Positions 6,113 through 7,789 of a DNA stretch of 7,789 nt are shown piece by piece (positions within the stretch are counted from its first letter, which is position 1; every line of letters starts with the position of its first letter). The DNA lies in assembly GCF_002395745.1 (NCBI RefSeq), contig NZ_DGUN01000050.1, positions 1 to 7,789 on the forward strand. The letters run 5' to 3'. A program made the translations under genes and the position numbers. The stretch comes from Fibrobacter sp. UBA4309. Its GTDB lineage: Bacteria > Fibrobacterota > Fibrobacteria > Fibrobacterales > Fibrobacteraceae. The notes under the pieces were generated by a model that worked only from the letters and a program-made list of their open reading frames with translations, made no database searches and was not told where the DNA came from.

Positions 6113-6335
6113 AGTTTCCCCAGATTGCTCGGGAGGGAACTTTTCCCCAACGGAAAGCGCGCATATGTCTGGACATCTACCGCCAAATATTGTGACTATT
6201 GCGCAAACAACAGTGCATTAGCTTACCATATCTTTGCAACCACTGGCAAGGACTGGTTCAAAGTTGATGAAGGGACCCTGCTTGTTCGGGTCCGCAGTCT
6301 GCGTTGCGTAAAAGACTAAATCCTGTCTATTTTTT
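6113..6335 (+). pseudogene. Decayed duplicate of the 3' end of the downstream FISUMP lipoprotein gene
   Basis: Bases 6137-6335 align without gaps to 7476-7674, with about 10 mismatches by eye over ~199 nt, including the stop codon and the first bases after it. Bases 6113-6136 match 7338-7360 apart from one extra C. Between these blocks about 115 bp of the intact gene (7361-7475) are missing, with a one-base G at the junction. The extra C and the deletion together keep the reading frame. Translated from 6125 the tail differs from the intact protein at only about six of 60 residues (K/R, D/N, S/Q, K/R, T/I, V/G). A TAG at 6107-6109 lies in frame just upstream and there is no ATG, signal peptide or linker, so it is not an independent gene. 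It is probably the remnant of a tandem paralogue whose 5' part was lost. Confidence 0.85.
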
Positions 6336-6368
6336 TTACCTTTTGTTGTAAGAGATACGAGGAGAATT

Positions 6369-7658
6369 ATGATAAAAAAATTATCAATTTGTTTTGCATT
6401 CATCGCATTTATCGCCTGTGGAGATGACGAATCCAGCACATCGCCAGCACAAGAACTTTCCGAAGTTTCCAGCAGTGCAAAAGAATCCAACCTAAATGAG
6501 TCTTCGAGTTCAGCATCTGACAAGGCAGGCTCAGAACAAGGCAAAAGTTCCGCGAAAAACAATGCAAAAAATTCATCTTCAAGTGTCCAAAGCAGTTCCA
6601 GCACCATTCCCACGATGAAGGAATGCGTCACGAGCGTCCGCTACAACGAAATCATTCCCTCCTGGGAAGAGTATCTTGCATTTAAAGGCAACAACTGCGA
6701 TAAAGAAGGTTACATCCTGCTGACGGAAGACAGCAAGATATTAGTCACCTGCAAGGACGGAACCTGGTATCCCGAAATAGTCAAGCCCTGCCCTGCAGGA
6801 ACCGAGAAAAGCAGTTCTTCTTCGGAATCTCCTAAGTCTTCATCTTCAAGTGCAATTTCATCTTCAGCGGTGCAGAAATCCTGCCACCTTTACGACAAGG
6901 CTCCCACGGTTATCGGCTGTGAAGGGAAGTCGAAGCCCAGTTGGAAATTTCTGAACCCGGACGTCGAATACCACTGCTTAGTGGACGAACGCGACAATCA
7001 GTTCTACGCCACCGTTAAAATCGGAGAACAGACCTGGATGGCGGAAAACCTGGCTTACGCCGACGAAGAAAAAACGCCCAACCTGGTAGGCGGCCATTGG
7101 TGCGATGCGGATGCAGACAGTTGCGCCCTGTACGGGCAGCTCTATAATTTCATGAGCGTCATGAATCTCAATACCGACGAAATGATGGAAGGGCCTTTTA
7201 TAAAGGACACCCTTTTCGGAACATGGGAAAATCCCCAGCAGGGAATTTGTCCTAGCGGTTGGCATGTTCCCACAGTTTCTGAATGGATGACTTTGGGCAA
7301 GGCCGTTGGCGCGGAATGCGAAGACGAGAACCAGACAAGTTTCCCAGATTGCTCGGGAGGCATCGTAAAACTGAGATCCACCTGCGGATGGGAATACGAC
7401 TCTGACGGGAACGAAGACATTGCGACAAACGAGTCGGGATTTGCACTCCTCCCAGTCAGTAACACCGACGGCCCGGAACTTTTCCCCAACGGAAGGCGCG
7501 CATATGTCTGGACATCTACCGCCAAATATTGTAACTATTGCGCAAACAACCAAGCATTAGCTTACCACATCTTTGCAACCACAGGCAAGGACTGGTTCAG
7601 AGTTGATGAAGGGATCCTGCTTGTTCGGGGCCGCAGTCTGCGTTGCGTAAAAGACTAA
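6369..7658 (+). CDS. FISUMP-domain lipoprotein with Ser-rich linkers
   Basis: A 429-residue predicted lipoprotein. MIKKLSICFAFIAFIAC is a short signal peptide ending in a lipobox (FIAC), giving lipid-modified Cys17. Next come a Ser-rich linker (about 22-79), a small module with Cys86, 110, 128 and 141, a second Ser-rich linker (147-167), and a segment with Cys172, 184 and 203. The FISUMP domain (about 206-429) carries TVKIGEQTWMAENLAY, YGQLYNF, ICPSGWHVPTVSEW, GFALLPVS, YVWTSTAKYC and LLVRGRSLRCVKD. FISUMP proteins form a large surface or secreted family in Fibrobacter; their biochemical role is not established. AGGAG at 6360-6364, 4 nt before ATG, supports the start. The 5' third is AT-richer than the neighbouring housekeeping genes. 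A truncated copy of its 3' end lies immediately upstream. No convincing terminator follows; a T-run at 7669-7673 lacks a strong stem. Confidence 0.9.
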   Translation: MIKKLSICFAFIAFIACGDDESSTSPAQELSEVSSSAKESNLNESSSSASDKAGSEQGKSSAKNNAKNSSSSVQSSSSTIPTMKECVTSVRYNEIIPSWEEYLAFKGNNCDKEGYILLTEDSKILVTCKDGTWYPEIVKPCPAGTEKSSSSSESPKSSSSSAISSSAVQKSCHLYDKAPTVIGCEGKSKPSWKFLNPDVEYHCLVDERDNQFYATVKIGEQTWMAENLAYADEEKTPNLVGGHWCDADADSCALYGQLYNFMSVMNLNTDEMMEGPFIKDTLFGTWENPQQGICPSGWHVPTVSEWMTLGKAVGAECEDENQTSFPDCSGGIVKLRSTCGWEYDSDGNEDIATNESGFALLPVSNTDGPELFPNGRRAYVWTSTAKYCNYCANNQALAYHIFATTGKDWFRVDEGILLVRGRSLRCVKD

Positions 7659-7716
7659 ATCCTGTCTATTTTTCTATCTTTACGCCCGAAAATTCAACCT
7701 ATAACCCCAAGAGACT

Positions 7717-7789
7717 ATGCTTTTCAATTTCGACATGATCCAGGGCGTCTACGCCCGCATTCCTGCCCGCGTTGAAGCTGCCCGCAAGC
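7717..7789 (+). CDS. Probable aconitate hydratase, N-terminal fragment
   Basis: The frame from ATG at 7717 stays open to the window end and encodes 24 residues beginning MLFNFDMIQGVYARIPARVEA. This resembles the N-terminus of aconitases from Bacteroidetes/Fibrobacter-type bacteria (pattern M-F-x-x-x-M-I-x-x-V-Y-x-x-x-x-x-R-V-x-x-A-R). The full enzyme would isomerise citrate and isocitrate in the TCA cycle with a 4Fe-4S cluster, but none of the cluster ligands are in view. A weak purine run (AAGAGA, 7709-7714) precedes the start, and TATAAC at 7700-7705 may be part of a promoter. The call rests on a short stretch, so it is moderate. Confidence 0.62.
   Translation, partial: MLFNFDMIQGVYARIPARVEAARK

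Noticed and set aside
5938..6195. 85-codon plus-strand frame spanning the dapF upstream region
   Set aside because: Rich in Phe/Arg/Ile from AT-rich regulatory DNA. It overlaps the palindromes and the FISUMP remnant in another frame and has no ribosome site.
7635..7674. Intrinsic terminator after the FISUMP gene
   Set aside because: The AGTCT/AGACT stem is 5 bp with a 12-nt loop, and the T-run starts 13 nt later; this is too weak to call.

Overview
The window looks like a chromosomal segment from Fibrobacter or a close relative. The clearest sign is the lipoprotein at 6369-7658, which has the Ser-rich linkers and C-terminal FISUMP domain (Fibrobacter succinogenes major paralogous domain) typical of that group. 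A DapL-type diaminopimelate aminotransferase and a GC-rich housekeeping gene set with AT-rich, repeat-containing gaps fit this. The genus is inferred from protein families only.

Layout. The plus strand opens with the 3' part of purC (1-726). A 191-bp gap follows with three consecutive hairpins and a probable terminator, then a COG0523/CobW-family GTPase with a long His/Asp-rich metal-binding loop (918-2165). Convergent to it is a minus-strand block, read from high to low coordinates: dapF (5948-5139), dapL (4958-3750), and a NifA-like GAF/AAA+/HTH sigma-54 activator (3719-2199). DapL makes LL-diaminopimelate and DapF epimerises it to meso-diaminopimelate, so these are consecutive steps toward lysine and peptidoglycan. 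The activator starts 30 bp after dapL and is probably cotranscribed with it. The dapF-dapL gap holds a 7-nt-periodic TTAG repeat and a REP-like hairpin.

The divergent region 5949-6368 is the most interesting part. Just upstream of dapF on the minus strand is an exact match to the sigma-54 -24/-12 consensus. About 110 and 141 bp upstream of its predicted start lie two tandem copies of the palindrome TTTACATTTTATGTAAA, and a degenerate third copy overlaps the start codon of the sigma-54 activator. This suggests a self-contained sigma-54 circuit controlling diaminopimelate synthesis, although the predicted start would leave almost no leader on dapF. The same palindromes also overlap a plus-strand sigma-70-like promoter, so a repressor-operator reading is possible.

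On the plus strand, 6113-6335 is a decayed duplicate of the last ~60 codons of the FISUMP gene that follows it. The window ends in the first 24 codons of a probable aconitate hydratase (7717 onward). I see no CRISPR array, RNA gene, insertion sequence or integrase.
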